Positions 34,901 through 47,394 of a stretch of 64,000 nt of DNA are shown here, in pieces. Under the pieces are notes generated by a model that had not been told where the DNA came from, did not search any database, and saw only the letters and a list, made by a program, of their open reading frames with translations. The position numbers and the translations under genes are program-made. Within the stretch, counting starts at the first letter, position 1; each line of letters opens with the position of its first letter. This DNA comes from Dryas octopetala (Eukaryota; Streptophyta; Magnoliopsida; Rosales; Rosaceae): NCBI GenBank assembly GCA_963921425.1, contig OY992832.1:7874001-7938000 (forward strand), read 5' to 3'.

Positions 34901-35608
34901 CTTCTCTATGCTCTCCAGTTCTTTCAGGATTTCAGTGGAGAATTTGAAGTGGCCTTCTTGTGCAATGAAGGCGTAGCTGCAGGGGTTAAAGTCCCATATA
35001 CCCCCGGTATGATTGGCGAAGCTACCCAAGCTCACAGTTTGATTGTGCAGTCCACTGGGGATGGAAGTTTGGCAACACCCAACACCAGAGCAAGAGGTGT
35101 CGTTAACGCTGTCAAGGCTCTCACAATAGGTTATGCACCCGGTTACGTACCTTTCCTCCCCTCGGTAGCCTACAACACGTGCATCTGTGTCGCAGCCAAC
35201 TGCCGTGAATTTGTTTTTGGTGTCAGAGATGATGAAAGGAGACTGCAACGAAGCTCTATTGTTAGAGCCCGTTGGCGCACCCTGCTTGTCATAACAATCT
35301 CGGGCTACGTACTGCAATATTTGCAACTCACCGTCCTCCAGGGATATGTTGGTAACAGGGATATCAACACTGGCGGCCCAGATTGCTTTTGGGGGGTCAG
35401 TGGAATCATCACAAACAATACCAAAGTGTTTTCTCTGTGGCAGGAAACAACCATCACCTATGCCAAATGGATATGGAATTGTGAGATTACCACAGTGGGT
35501 TGGGCAGTTAGGCTTGGCCAATTGAGGTAGGGCTTCAGCTGCTGCTAGCATTAGCAAAGAGAGTTGCAAGATAAGCATAATCCTCCCATGTAAGGCCATG
35601 ACAACCAC
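28949..35608 (-). CDS. WAK-A: wall-associated receptor-like kinase, 3 exons
   Basis: Exons 35608-34720, 34562-34383 and 30213-28949 (GT-AG, phases 1 and 1) total 2334 bp, 777 residues. Signal peptide about 1-26; galacturonan-binding motif CGNLTIPYPFGIG at 39-51; Cys-rich extracellular domain; EGF-like repeat ending GYHGNPYLPEGCQ near 296; EGF_CA repeat DINECEKDPC in exon 2; membrane helix about 358-375; kinase with GEGAYGTVYKG (433-443), Lys454 in VAIKK, HRDVK (Asp556), DFG (574-576) and GYLDPEY. All catalytic residues are present. WAKs sit in the plasma membrane, bind pectin or oligogalacturonides and signal in wall integrity and defence. Intron 2 (4.2 kb) is swollen by CACTA element 3. The first of two nearby ATGs (MVVMAL) was taken; the second would lose three residues. 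Confidence 0.92.
31550..31740 (-). pseudogene. Possible captured exon in CACTA element 3, unidentified
   Basis: A minus-strand frame reads FVMLITPLLQICPIARGGFL, then NASSSPNEGTSQHGRLSAAS and GGNFASRK before a stop. It is GC-richer than its surroundings and resembles a Ser-rich host protein segment, but I cannot name it. Confidence 0.3.
33205..33385. repeat. Three-copy ~65-bp repeat with GGTCCGGTCCTCAA motif
   Basis: TTACTGGAGGTCCGGT occurs at about 33210, 33272 and 33338, each followed after 10-25 bp by an ACCGG(T)TCTTAA or GGTCCGGTCCTCAA partner. Located in the right half of CACTA element 3. Confidence 0.7.
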
Positions 35609-35619
35609 GTACTTGAATT

Positions 35620-35830
35620 CTTTCTATCGTATTAATTGGCCTAGCCAAGTTTATTATGAGTAAAGTAAGTGGTAGCAACTACCAAGCAAGCCTGGCCTTT
35701 TATTGTAGAAGACTCTGCTGTACGTTATGCGTGTGAATTGGTCAACTCATGGGGTAAATAAAGTAGAGGGGAAGTTTCTTCCTCATCTCCTCGCTTGTCT
35801 GTTAATGTATTTTTCTCAGAACAATTATTG
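35620..35830. repeat. WAK 5'-flank block next to WAK-A
   Basis: Contains AAGTAAGTGGTAGCAACTA, AAGCAAGCCTGGCCTTTTAT, TTATGCGTGTGAATTGGTCA and TTTCTTCCTCATCTCC. Copies or parts occur upstream of each WAK gene and leader remnant (near 5040, 6900, 8770, 9930, 15060, 18010, 19130, 36970, 46000 and 63360), and the block is the source of the 254-bp array unit. Confidence 0.75.
35698..35704 (-). promoter_or_regulatory. TATA-like box of WAK-A
   Basis: AATAAAA on the minus strand, about 90 bp upstream of the WAK-A start, inside the conserved block CAATAAAAGGCCAGGCTTGC found upstream of most WAK copies in the window. Confidence 0.4.
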
Positions 35831-36099
35831 ATCTATGTGGAACAATAAAGGAAGGAAGACGAGAGACTGGTATATGCGTGTGAATTGGGTCACCTCATGG
35901 GGGTAGCAGAGGAAAATTTCTTCTACATCTTTATTGAGGGTCGGTTTTGCTGAATTAGTAAAAACGCTTTTGATTGTATTTATAAAAAATAAATAAAAGT
36001 ATTTTTAATTTATAAAAATACTTTTAAGTGAGTCTTTTAGACAGTATTTTCAAGTATTTTTGCATGAAGCAGTTAGAATTTTTATAAGGGAAAATTTTT

Positions 36100-36565
36100 C
36101 ATTCAGGACATGTATTTTAGAGTCAATCTTATTTTGGGACACAGGTTTAAGTTTCTGTTAGTTTAAAATACATATTTACAGTTTGTATTATTGTAGGATA
36201 AATCGTTATCTTTGTCAACAATTTTGTTAAAAATAGACCATGTACTACACACAAAATTGACAACTGACCTTAATATATTAAAAAAATTAAAATTAAAACT
36301 AAAAAGAAAAAAAAAAAAAAAAAAAAAAAAAAAGAAGGATCCACCCCCTGCCCTTTTAAGTTAGAAATAAAATTAAAATTTATTTAATTTTTTTGTCTAA
36401 AAAAAATATACATGAAAATACCATATTATCCCTTATTAGACAAAGTTATTAACGAAACGAACAATTTGTCTCATAATAACACAAACCGTAAATATATGTC
36501 ATACACTAATATAAATTTAAATATATGTTTTAAAATAAAATTGACTCCAAAATATACGTAGAATA
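36100..36565. repeat. Foldback (MITE-like) element, about 465 bp
   Basis: The left arm (TTTTAGAGTCAATCTTATTT; TTTACAGTTTGTATTATTGT) reappears inverted at the right (AAATAAAATTGACTCCAAAA; AATAACACAAACCGTAAA). Arms of roughly 140 bp flank an AT-rich centre with an A-tract (36303-36333). It lies in repeated WAK flank DNA. Confidence 0.6.
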
Positions 36566-36599
36566 TAAAAACTTTTGATTTTTATAAAATTTTATATTA

Positions 36600-38160
36600 A
36601 CATAAGCTGGATTGAACATAACCGCTTTCTCTTGTCTTTTAATGTAATTTTCTCGGTCTACATTTAAGTCACGATGCTCACTTCACTAACATCTTGCATC
36701 ACCAAAGCAAAAAAGTAACAGCGGTCAAAAAAAGAAACAAAAAAGTAACTACTTTTGACGTTTGCTACTCCAATTTCACTTTCTACTTCTGATATTCCAG
36801 GAACCTCTTTTTGTGTTTAGCTAAGCTGTTGTGGATTACAGATTGGATGACATCATGACGTCAGCAAACAAGTTTGCCCCTTGTAAGGCCATGATCAACA
36901 ACCACTTAATTCCTTCTAGTAAGAGTAAAAATGTTAGCCTACTACTAGTATTGGCCAAGTTTTATGAGTAAAGTAAGTGGTAGAAACTAACAAGCAAGCC
37001 TGGCCTTTTTATTTGTAGGCATATTGAAGTATTGATCGACATGGAACAATAATGGAAGGAAGACTCAAGACGTGCGTGTGAAATGCGTCAATTCATGGGG
37101 TAGTAGAGGGAAAATTTCTTCCTCATCTTTGCACACTGTCTGTTAATGTAATTTTCTCACTCAACTTGTCCACGTTTTAAGTCACGATGTGACTTCACTA
37201 ACATCATCGATCACCAAAGCATAAAAGTAACTACTTTTCACTGTTGCTATTCCAAAATCAATTTTTGATTGAAAGCAAGACGATAACTTTCTACTTTTTT
37301 TTTTTTTTTGGCCACGACGATAACTTTCTACTTAATTACAATATTCAGAAACCTTTTTATTTCTTAATCTATTGTGGATGAATGGATCACAGGTTGGATG
37401 ATATCGACGTAAGTTTTGCTAAGCTCACCTATCCTGCGTGATTGAGTGATATTATTGTAACTATTTGAAAGAAACCAGAACCCATGATTATGAAATCTTT
37501 GGGTCAACTTCGTCCGGTAATTTTTTCTCACCAGAATGTCATGCGTGTGAATTGGGTCTATTCATGGGGTAGTAGAGGGAAAATTTCTTCCTCATCTTTA
37601 CTCACTTGTCTGTTAATGTAATTCTCAGTCCACGTTTTAGTCAAGATGCTGAGTCCATCGCTTCACTAACATCATGCATCACCAAAGCAAAAAAGTAACT
37701 GCTTTCTACTGTTGCTACTCTAATATCAATTTTTAATTGAAAGCAAGATGATAAGTTGATAACTTTCTACTTTCAATATTCCAGGAACCTTTTTTGTTAA
37801 AAAATAATCTATTGTGGATCACAGATTGGATGACATCATGACGTAAGTTTTGCTGAGCTCGCCTATAATGCATTATTGATTGATATTATTGCAACTATTT
37901 TGAAAGAAACCGGAACCTATGATTATAAATTTTTGGTAAGAGATGATGTAGTAAGTATATATGTATATCCCTTCGATTGTTGTTCCATATATATATAAGA
38001 GTATGACTGTATGAGGGTTGGACCATGGGTGGACCCGTGACTCATCAAACCATCATATAGTTTTTGAGACCCATAGTTTTCACTCATGATCAAACGATCG
38101 CATAGTTTTTTAGACCCATCAAAAGTAATATGCATTTAAACTAACTTGGAGCATAACTAG
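36600..38160. repeat. Tandem copies of the WAK upstream block
   Basis: At least three copies of a ~400-bp block (starts near 36630, 37060 and 37540) carrying TTCTTCCTCATCTTTACTCA, AACATCATGCATCACCAAAG, AAAGTAACTACTTTCTAC and GATTGGATGACATCATGACG. Further copies are at 39350-39740, 46090-46800 and 47040-47390. No gene was seen here. Confidence 0.75.
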
Positions 38161-38564
38161 TACTGAATGCTTAAGTATTTATTTTTGGAGACTGGCAAGT
38201 AGGAGCAGGAGAACCAAGTGGATTTAAATCAGTCACTACAAATTATTGTTGCCACCATTACTATCACTCATTGATGCATCAAAAAATAAAATTACTTTAA
38301 ATTTTGTATTTAAATTTTATTATATTTACAAATTTTCGACTTTACTTTACTACGTACGTAAGTAGTCTATTCTAATAGTGTTCCATTCCAGTACCATCTT
38401 AATCTATACTCTTGCAATTGTTAGAATTATCCATCTCACATCTAAGTTCAATGCATGACTTCAAAAAATATATCCAGACTCATCAAGAGTCAAGTCACGT
38501 AGGTACTCAAAGAGACCTCATAGGATTTTCTTTTCACCTACATGTACGTGGTTCTGCCAGATTC

Positions 38565-38566
<2 letters not shown>

Positions 38567-38646
<80 letters not shown>
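38567..38646. repeat. (GA)n microsatellite, about 40 units
   Basis: Long uninterrupted GA repeat of about 80 bp. The frames through it (poly Arg-Glu or Ser-Leu) are artefacts. Confidence 0.97.
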
Positions 38647-38650
<4 letters not shown>

Positions 38651-38879
38651 CAAGACTCATTGACTCAAGTCTTCGCCATTGACTCAGAAGGGGATGCACA
38701 TGCAGTGCAGCTCTCAAGTCTTTTGCTCTTTCTACCATTTGCACTTACTTTGTAGTGCACTATTTTGTGCTCTTGGGCCTGCTCTAATTGTTTTGGGTTC
38801 AATGTAATAGACTCTCTTTGCTTGGAGAGGACCAAGGAAGCCCTCACTGTGCTAGAGTTAATGACCCGCTTATTATTGG

Positions 38880-40560
38880 GATATGGATGATATGAGTTAC
38901 ATCATGAAAAAAGCGTGCATAATACTGCACAATATAATTGTCGATGATGAACGATAGCAGGATGATCTAGCTTAAGAGGAGTTTAACGTGGAAGAGGCGA
39001 TTAGAAAGGTAGAATCAGAGTATAACGGCGTGGAACCAAGCATACAAGGTGGGCCGGCCTCCATCATCTTTACCTGAGGAGAATGTCCGTCGCAATTTAA
39101 TTAGAATAGGCGTGTGAATGAACACTTGAAGGAAAATTTGATTTAGCACGTATAGATCCAAGCGAGAGGCACACCACATGCTTGAGGGGCCAATCTTGTT
39201 TAGATCATGTGTTTGTGGTTTAGAGCCAATGTTATTGTAACTAAACCACATGCATGATTGAGTGATATTATTGTAACTATTTTGAAATAAACCAGAACCC
39301 ATGATTATGAAATCTTTAGGTCAACTTCGTCCGGTAATTTTTTCTCACCCGAATGTCATGCGTGTGAATTGGGTCTATTCATGGGGTAGTAGAGGGAAAA
39401 TTTCTTCCTCAGCTTTACTCACTTGTCTGCTAATGTAATTTTCTCAGTCCACGTTTTAGTCAAGATGCTGAGTCGATCACTTCACTAACATCATGCATCA
39501 CCAAAGCAAAAAAGTAACTACTTTCTACTGTTGCTAACTCCAATATCAATTTTTAATTGGATGCAAGATGAGAACTTTCTACTTTCAATATTCCAGGAAC
39601 CTTTTTTTTTTTTTTAATCTATTGTGGATCACAGATTGGATGACATCATGACGTAAGTTTTGCTGAGCTCGCCTATAATGCATTATTGATTGATATTATT
39701 GCAACTCTTTGGAAAGAAACCAGAACCCGGCCATGATTATGAATTTCTGGGTCAACTTCGATTAGTAATTTTTCTCACAATAGTCATGTTGTTAGATTGT
39801 AAATCAGACCATTGCTTAGATAGTCACTGAATCTAGCCCAACAGGGTGTTCAAAATTTAATCTAATACTCTTTATTTTTATTTTTATTTTTTGCCATGAA
39901 TCCAATACTCTTAAACAGATGGATTTAATCCAATTTGCATGTGTTGGTCTGAATTGTATTGAAAGTTTGAAACTGAGGAACCTTTTGATGATTCTATTCT
40001 CACTTTACAATCACTCGTCCTGTGTGATGGATACCTTTTATATGATGACTATTATTAGTCATAAATAAATTAAGATAACATTCTGAAACATATGGTAGCA
40101 AATATAGTCTCACTAAACAACAATGTTGCTTGACCAATGACCATTATAGTAGCAGATGATTTAGTTTTCAATGTGTGACCCTACGTAATGTGAAAGCCAA
40201 GAATGTTTGGAATTATAAGGAAGACTTGGGGTCTTCTATTGTCAAGACTAACAATTGTATTTTGCCTTTAGGCTTCATGTGTTTTATTAAGCTAGTAAAC
40301 ATTAATTTAATCAGCATATATTTCAAGTCAAATTTGTTTACTTGTTAATTTGTCCATATAAATTTGATGGAAGTACATAATTTAGTTCACGTATTTGTAC
40401 CAATCAATTACAGATCGTCTGATAATGTATTATAGAATGAAAAAATATATGAGACGATAGCATTACCACCTTAATATTTGGCTTTGGTCGGCTCATATAT
40501 ATCCCTCACTTGCCAAATGAGCCAAAATGAAGGAAAGAACATGTAGATTTTAATTAATAA
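38880..40560. other. Intergenic, repeated flank DNA; no gene seen
   Basis: Includes another copy of the WAK upstream block (39290-39740) and a segment at 39830-39980 (TGAATCTAGCCCAACA; CCAATACTCTTAAAC) that recurs at 50555-50705. The piece 38890-39240 is not found elsewhere in the window and has no supportable frame. Confidence 0.45.
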
Positions 40561-40796
40561 AGTAAAATTCTAAATTCAAAACATAATTAAGTATATAAGC
40601 ACAAAAAACATACACATCTTAATTTCATCAAGAAGAAAAATACCACACAACGTTTACAATCCACATTACAGCATATGAACGCTCACATACTTTTATTTTA
40701 GGAGGCACACTCAGTTACATTACATTACAGCAGTATGAAACAAATTAACTAGAATATATTCAATACGTGATCCCTAGTAAGGGACAAGTGAACTAA

Positions 40797-43700
40797 TTAT
40801 CGGCCAGCATCATTAGGCTTTAATGTTTGGGCTTGAGTTTGCATGCTTCTGTCGTACTCAAGACTACCGGTTGCAATACTACTCGAACCACCAGCATCAA
40901 CTTCACCTTTCATATCCACACCATCAGCATTGAATTTAGGTGACCCATGCAAGTGGTCAGTCTCTTTAGGAGATCGTTTGTAATCAGCCTTTTTTGCATG
41001 CTTCTCCATATCTTCAATCAATCTCTCGAGCTCCATGGATACTACTTTCATGGAAGGCCTTTCCGCCCCTTTTAACCTCAAACATCTTTTTGTCAGATCC
41101 GCCACTTTTTGGACCAACTCAGAGTTTCCCTCCTTGACTATTTCAGCATCAAGAATTTGATCCAAACGACCCTCTTCCACCGAACAAACAAAGAAGTTTG
41201 CTAGGTTTCTCTCTGCCTCAGGCTTTGTGAAAGATAGTGCATGTGTGCTTGTTAGTAGCTCTGCTAGCACAACTCCAAAGCTATAGACATCACTCTTTTC
41301 TGTCAGAGTGTTTGACTGAAGATATTCAGGGTCTAAGTATCCGAGTGTCCCTTGCACTAAAGTTGATAGTTGATCTTGATCTTCAGGAACCAATCGTGAA
41401 GCTCCAAAGTCCGACACTTTCGCCATGTAATCCTTGTCTAATAGTATGTTTGTTGCTTTCACATCTCGGTGTATGATTTGCAAGGAACTAGTGTAGTGTA
41501 AGTATGCTAGTGCATCTGCAGTACCTGCTGCTATATTCAATCGTTTCTCCAATGAGAGTGGTGGCCGTGGTCCGTCTTTGCCCTCTTTTTTATGAATGTG
41601 ATCATAAAGAGTGCCATTGCTGACGTACTCGTAAACCAATATGGGCGATGGAGTCTCCAAACAACAACCCAAGAGCCTCACCACATTTCTGTGGTTGATT
41701 TCAGAAAGAACAATCACCTCATTAACAAACTGATTACTTTGGGCTGGGGGGGCATTAACTTTGGACTTCTTTATGGCAACATCTGTTCCATTTGATAGCC
41801 TTCCTTTGTAAATTGTTCCATAAGCTCCTTCACCAATTTTTTCTTGGTAATTGTGTGTGGCCTTCTTAAGTTCTTCTTCAGTAAAGATTCTGGCTGTGGT
41901 CCTTCCATTGTAACTAGCCAGATGTTGTTTTAAATGTAAGCCACCGTTTTGTTTAAAGTGCATGTCTTTCAGTCTCAGGAACTTTCTTTTCTTCATTCCG
42001 CAATAAATCCAAAAAATTACAATCAGTAAAACAAATAAACCCCCAAGGACACCTGCACAAATTTAAATCACAAATTAGATTTTTTTAGATTAACTATCTA
42101 TGTAATTCTATATATTATCTTGGGGTTGGATGTCAAAAGTAGATTAGTTTAAAAGAGAATTACATATCTTAAGATCTACATTTTTTGAAGGTGAATTAAG
42201 AGTGGCTGGAAATGAATGGTTATGTTTATTGAGTAATATATCCATGAAACTTCTATGTCTGATAGATATATATTTCTCCTAGTTTCTGCTACAAATTTCT
42301 GAAACTACAATATCTTAATGTGGGACGCACCGTTAGTTCCGTTACATTTCCCAACCCGAGCAACCCCTCCCTCCCCACCCAGCAGCCTCACAGCTCCTCT
42401 TCATCGTCGTCTGATCCTCTCGAAGAAGTCGTCAGAGAAGCTCTGGCTTCCGCAGCCACCCCAACCCACAACCTTCCACTCCCTCCCAGCCACCCACCCC
42501 TCTGCCGAGATCCAATCTCAGAGAGACCCCAATGACGCAGTCCATCATGTTTTCCTCATTCTTCATCGGCTCCAACAGCTCCGTCAAGATCGCGACAACT
42601 CCATCATCTCCTCCTTCTTCCCCATCGCGCAGCGCTGGGAGATCCGATGCCATTGGAGATGAGAAAATGAGGTTGAGGGAGGGAAGATGGGTGGCTGGGG
42701 GGCGCAAGGGGGATGGGCTTAGATTGGGTCGGCGAGTGTATGTGATGTTGGGGTTGATCTCAGTTTGGGGTGGGTCTCGGGTGGTGACTGGTGGTTTTGG
42801 AGTGTTGTTCGGCGGCGGAGTGGTGGTTTACTGTTGATTTGTGTTGATTTTTTTGTTTTTTGCAGGTGAGGGGTTGCCGTTGGTGGTGGGTTCTGTTGAT
42901 TTACTGATTTCTTAGAGACATTTTTGGAAGAAAAGAAACAGAGCTGTGTAAGAATGGAGTAGCTCACTTGCTTACTCACGTTCAGGGTGTGATCTTATAT
43001 TAATGAAAGCAATTCTGTTACAAAACTGAAAGGAATGCGTGAGCCTATTACCTCACTCACTCCACACACACACTTAATCAATTACAAAATGCCATCTGTC
43101 ATACTCTATTACATCACTTTAATGAATTAACTAAAATACCACATCAGCATCATTCAACTGCTATGCTAAGATCAGACCCGAGAATCAGTGGAAGCTTTAC
43201 TTCCAACAGGTTCGACGTCGGGGTGGGTGGCTGGGAGGGAGGGGAGGGTTTTGGGTTGGGGCTGAATCTGGGTTTGGTTTTTTTATTTGCAAGTGAGGGT
43301 GGAGATGGTGGGGAGGGAGGTGGGCTGCGGGTTGGGGGTGAACTTGCAGAAATTTTTTTTTGTTTTTTTTGTGTTTTTTTTTTCAATTATTTTATTTTTA
43401 AAAGTTTATTAATTTTTTTTGTCTATGTGGCATTTTTTAAAACCACATTAATATGTCACATAGGCCGTTAACGACTCTAGACGAAAAACTTGGCGAGACG
43501 GAAAACTTGATGAAGATATGTGATTGTCACGAAATGAAAGTTAAGGTATCGAAATGCAACATACATTTTAAATTTGAGGTACCAAGTTGAAATAGAGGGT
43601 ATACTTGAAATACGTAACTTGGTATAATTTGCTAAAAAAAAAAAAAGTGCAGAAGTCGGCAACGGATCCGCGTCCTACTGTGTTTTCTTAGACAAACTGT

Positions 43701-45801
43701 TTGACCTTTTCTCATTTAGATCTGGTTTAACAAGCATGCAAGTACTCATCTATTTCAGTTCCGTTATTATTTTTTGTCTACTTTTTGTTTTGAAAATCAT
43801 GAATAACTGTACATGTAGTACGACTTGTGTGCTGTATATTTCTCATGGTTTCGGTGTTGAAATAATTAGCTATAATGATATATTCTTCTAAAAAAAATAA
43901 TGATATATAGGGTGCATATGTGCATATTAATATGTACATAGTTAGGTAGCTAGCTAGTACATACCTAATAAAATCTTCAGCTTCTTTGCTCCCTCATATT
44001 TGCTGCATTTCCTCGGGTCGTCTTCGTTTCTGTACCCACTATTACATTTACAAGTGTAATTTCCGGGTGTATTTATGCAGATTCCATGCTTGCAGGGGTC
44101 TTCAGGCAGGCACTCATTTTTATCTGAAAATTAAGAAAGGAAAATCCATATATATATATATATATATATCACAGATCAATCATATTAATTAAATCCCTAT
44201 TTTTAAACCTGAATTTCCAGCTGCAACCACAACAAACTTATATGTTTAACATATATACGTATCTAACCAAAATATATATACACGGTGGCGGAGCAAGATC
44301 TTCATCAAGGGGGGCATTATATAAATTTTTTGAACACGCAAAATATTTAGTGTTGATTAATAATTTTTTGTGTGTTGTAAGTATAATATTTTTCCTTCTA
44401 CAAGTTTTCAAATTTTAAGAATGTTATATAATATTTTATAGTTTTGAATGTATAATCGTTTTTCTCAGAACATTCATAATAAAAAATAATAAAAAATCAT
44501 CTTTGCATAATTAAAATTACTTTCTCAAACAAAAAATTCAAGAAAATTAACTTATTCTTAAGTTTATTAATCATTAAGTATTTCTAATAAAAATATAAAT
44601 TTTTTTATAAAATGAGCAAGACAGATCAACTTTTACCATTAAAAAAAATTTTTAATGATTCACTTGGATTTACACATGCGACACAATAAACTATTTCATT
44701 TTTTGTCAAAAATAATTATTTAGAAAATATGTCATAATATATTAACAAAAATAATAGAGAAATAAAAAAAATCAATTAATTAGAGGTGGGGTGGGGTGTT
44801 CTGTGTTCCCCCTGGTGCCTATGTGGCTCCGGCACTGCGTATACATAATAGAGGCCTGTTCAGATATATAAGATATGTGTGTGGATATGTGTATCGATCG
44901 TTCACAGACCTTGGCAACCATGAGGGAGGTATGGGTTCCCTTGGTATCCTTCCAGGCACTTGCAAATGTAACCAGACGGACCATCCTTGATGATCTTGTT
45001 GACGCAGGTGCGGTTGGTGCATGAATTTTTCGAACACGGGATATCACCCTCAATTACCCATTTAACAATGGCCGGAAGCTGGATTGTTTTTTTGAGTTGT
45101 TCAAAGCTTTTATTGCCGGAGTATGTGAAGTTGGTTGGGTCCACAATGAAGGAGTAGCTGCACAGATTAGAGGACCTTATGCTGGAATACAAGGAAGCCA
45201 AAACGATCGTAAAATTTTGCATTCCACTAGGGATGTCCTTTTGGTCACACCCAAGGCCAGAGCAAGAGTCGGAAGGTGTATTGCCAAGTTCAGAAGAACA
45301 CATGGTGATGCCCAACCCAGCGATGGTCTTGTTTTGGCCTGGGCCTGGGTGTGCGAGGTCACCTTGGAAAATTGATACATAGCCACATCCAAGGGTAAAG
45401 AACTTGTTCTTGTCAGAGAGGGTATAAGGACGAGGCAGCAGCAGTGAATCGCCTATGATCGTCGATCGATGATAACAGTCTTGGACTACGTTCTGCATTA
45501 TGTGCAACTCACCCTCAAGGGAAAAGCCAGTGATACTGTTATTACCAGCAAGGGCCGTCCAGTATGCTGATTTGGTGGTTTCGTTACAAGTGATGTTGAA
45601 TTCTGGTCGCAGGTAACAAGCCTCACCTATGCCAAATGGATATGGGATTGTGAGATTACCACATTGGTAATCAGTGCAGCCAGGCTTGGCCATAGACGGC
45701 TCGGCTTGAGCAGCTACTACCGCTGCTGCTGCTGCAGCTAATATTAACAGACAAAGTTGCAGAATACAGCTCCCATGTAAGGCCATGGCTGGCCTATGCA
45801 T
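40797..45801 (-). CDS. WAK-B: wall-associated receptor-like kinase, 3 exons
   Basis: Exons 45801-44910, 44123-43965 and 42052-40797 (phases 1 and 1) total 2307 bp, 768 residues. The long Ala-rich signal peptide begins MHRPAMALHGSCILQLCLLI. The galacturonan-binding motif is CGNLTIPYPFGIGEACYL; EGF repeat ends GYQGNPYLPHGCQ; exon 2 holds the EGF_CA repeat (NECLPEDPCKHGICINTPGN). The exon 3 membrane helix starts VLGGLFVLLIVIFWIYCG. The kinase has GEGAYGTIYKG, VAIKK, HRDVK, DFG and GYLDPEY, all intact. The extracellular part is closest to WAK-C, the kinase to A and C. Intron 2 contains extra GC-rich DNA. Its 3' flank lacks the AATAAA found at this distance in A, C and D. Confidence 0.92.
42310..43676. 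other. Insertion in intron 2 of WAK-B, GC-rich, ending in an A-tract
   Basis: Compared with intron 2 of WAK-C, about 1.3 kb is extra. It holds two pyrimidine- or purine-rich segments that are partly inverse (CTCCCAGCCACCCACCCC near 42485; GGGGTGGGTGGCTGGGAG near 43220) and ends GGTATAATTTGCTAAAAAAA before the shared TTAGACAAACTGTTTGACC. The A-tail suggests a retroposon, the inverse segments a foldback; the type is undecided. Short Pro/Ser-rich frames here show no recognisable domain. Confidence 0.4.
44279..44840. mobile_element. Probable hAT-like MITE in intron 1 of WAK-B
   Basis: Left end CGGTGGCGGAGCAAGATC and inverted right end CAGTGCCGGAGCCACATAGG are similar to hAT terminal repeats (CAGTGGCGGAGCC type). 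Flanks show related TATATAC and GTATAC but no exact 8-bp duplication. The inside is AT-rich with no gene. Intron 1 is about 790 bp here against about 150 bp in WAK-A and WAK-C. Confidence 0.5.
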
Positions 45802-45829
45802 GCACCAGTAAGTACTACGTACTACGTAC

Positions 45830-47394
45830 TTAATTAATTCCTTTCCTTCTAGCTGGCTAGTAAGTGGAAATCTAGAGCTAGTACCGTACTACAAATTTTG
45901 AATTGTATATATTTTTGCTTGCTTGAGAGAAGTATAAGTGCTAGCCTGCAGTATGGTCTTGTATGGGGCCTTATGGCTCATGCATTCATATATCGAGTTG
46001 GTAGCAACTAGCAAGCAAGCCTGGCCTTATCTGTAGGCATATTAAATTATTGGTCGATATGGATCAATAATGGAAGGAAGACGAGAGACTGGTATGCGTG
46101 TGAATTGGGTCAACTCATGGGGTAGTAGAGGAAAATTTATTCCTCATCTTTACTCATGGTCCATTTTGTACTGCTTTTTAAAATGTATAAAGTGTTTTTA
46201 GATTAATAAAAATGTAAAGTAATGTACAAAAATTAATTTCAGAAAATAAAATAAGACGAAAAAGACATTAGGAGTAATGTGAGAATTTGAATTACTTTAA
46301 GGAGTAAACCAAATAATAATACTTAAAAAATTGTGTGCGCTTCCAAATTCGCTACTTGAGCATAAGCCTTACCGAAAATTAACGTTTTTTAAAAGGCCAT
46401 ACCAAAATAGCCCTCACTTGTCTTTTAATGTAATTTTCTCCTTCCACGTTAGTCACGATGCTGACTTCACTAACATCATGCATCACCAAAGCAAATTAAA
46501 AAGTACCTACTTTCTACTTTTGGTACTACGATATCACTGTTTTTTTTAGCCACTACTCCAATATCACTTTTTAATCAAAAGCAAGATGATAATTAACATT
46601 CTACTTTTGATATTCCAGGAACCTTTGTTTTTTTGCTAGGCTGTTGTGGTCCTTGTGGATCAGATTGGATGATATCATGACGTCAGCAGAGAAGTTTTGC
46701 TGAGTCCACCTATCATGCATGAATGCATGATTGATTGATATTATTGCAACTATTTTGAAAAAAACCGGAACCCATAAGACCATAATTATGAATTTTTGGG
46801 TCAACTTCGACTGTTAGATTACATTCCTAGTTCTCAATTTGATAGCATGCATAGTATCTCATATATCCTATAAGAGATTTAGTTCTCAATTTGATAGCAT
46901 GTTTGTTCCCTTTCTGCCCGTGCTGGGCTTTATATTACATCCTCTTGCCCAAAAAAAAACAAAAAAAAGTTAGTATGTTCTTTCTATTGTTGTTCTACAA
47001 GAGTATGAGGTATGCCTGTGAATTGAAGGAAGACTTAAGAGTTAAGACAGGTATGCCTGTGAATTGGATCTATTTATGGGGCAGTAGAGGGAAAATTTCT
47101 TACTCATCTTTACTCACTTGTCACTTGTCTGTTTAAGTCACGATGTGACTTCACTAACATCATGCATTACCAAAGCAAAAAAGTAACCACTTTCTACTGT
47201 TGCTACTCTAATATCGATCACTTTTTGAAAGCAAGATGATAACTTTCTATTTTCGATATTTCAGGAACCTTTCTCTTTTTTCTTTTTCTTTTTTTTTTTT
47301 AATTTTTTTTTAATTTTTTATTTTTTTATATCTAGGTTGTTATGGAACAGATGGGATGATATCATGATGTCAGTAAAGAAGTTTTGCTTTAAGA
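45830..47394. repeat. WAK-B upstream region: two copies of the WAK flank block
   Basis: Copies of the upstream block occur at about 46000-46800 and 47020-47390, including GGTAGCAACTAGCAAGCAAG, AACATCATGCATCACCAAAG and TTGGATGATATCATGACGTC. No gene was seen. Confidence 0.6.

Noticed and set aside
34721-35530. Long plus-strand frame of 269 codons
   Set aside because: It is antisense to WAK-A exon 1, whose minus-strand frame has a clear signal peptide, galacturonan-binding motif and splice donor.
38412-38744. Frames through the GA repeat (poly Arg-Glu or poly Ser-Leu)
   Set aside because: Produced by the microsatellite alone.
42318-42707. Pro/Ser-rich frames in WAK-B intron 2
   Set aside because: Composition-driven, present on both strands, and without recognisable domains.
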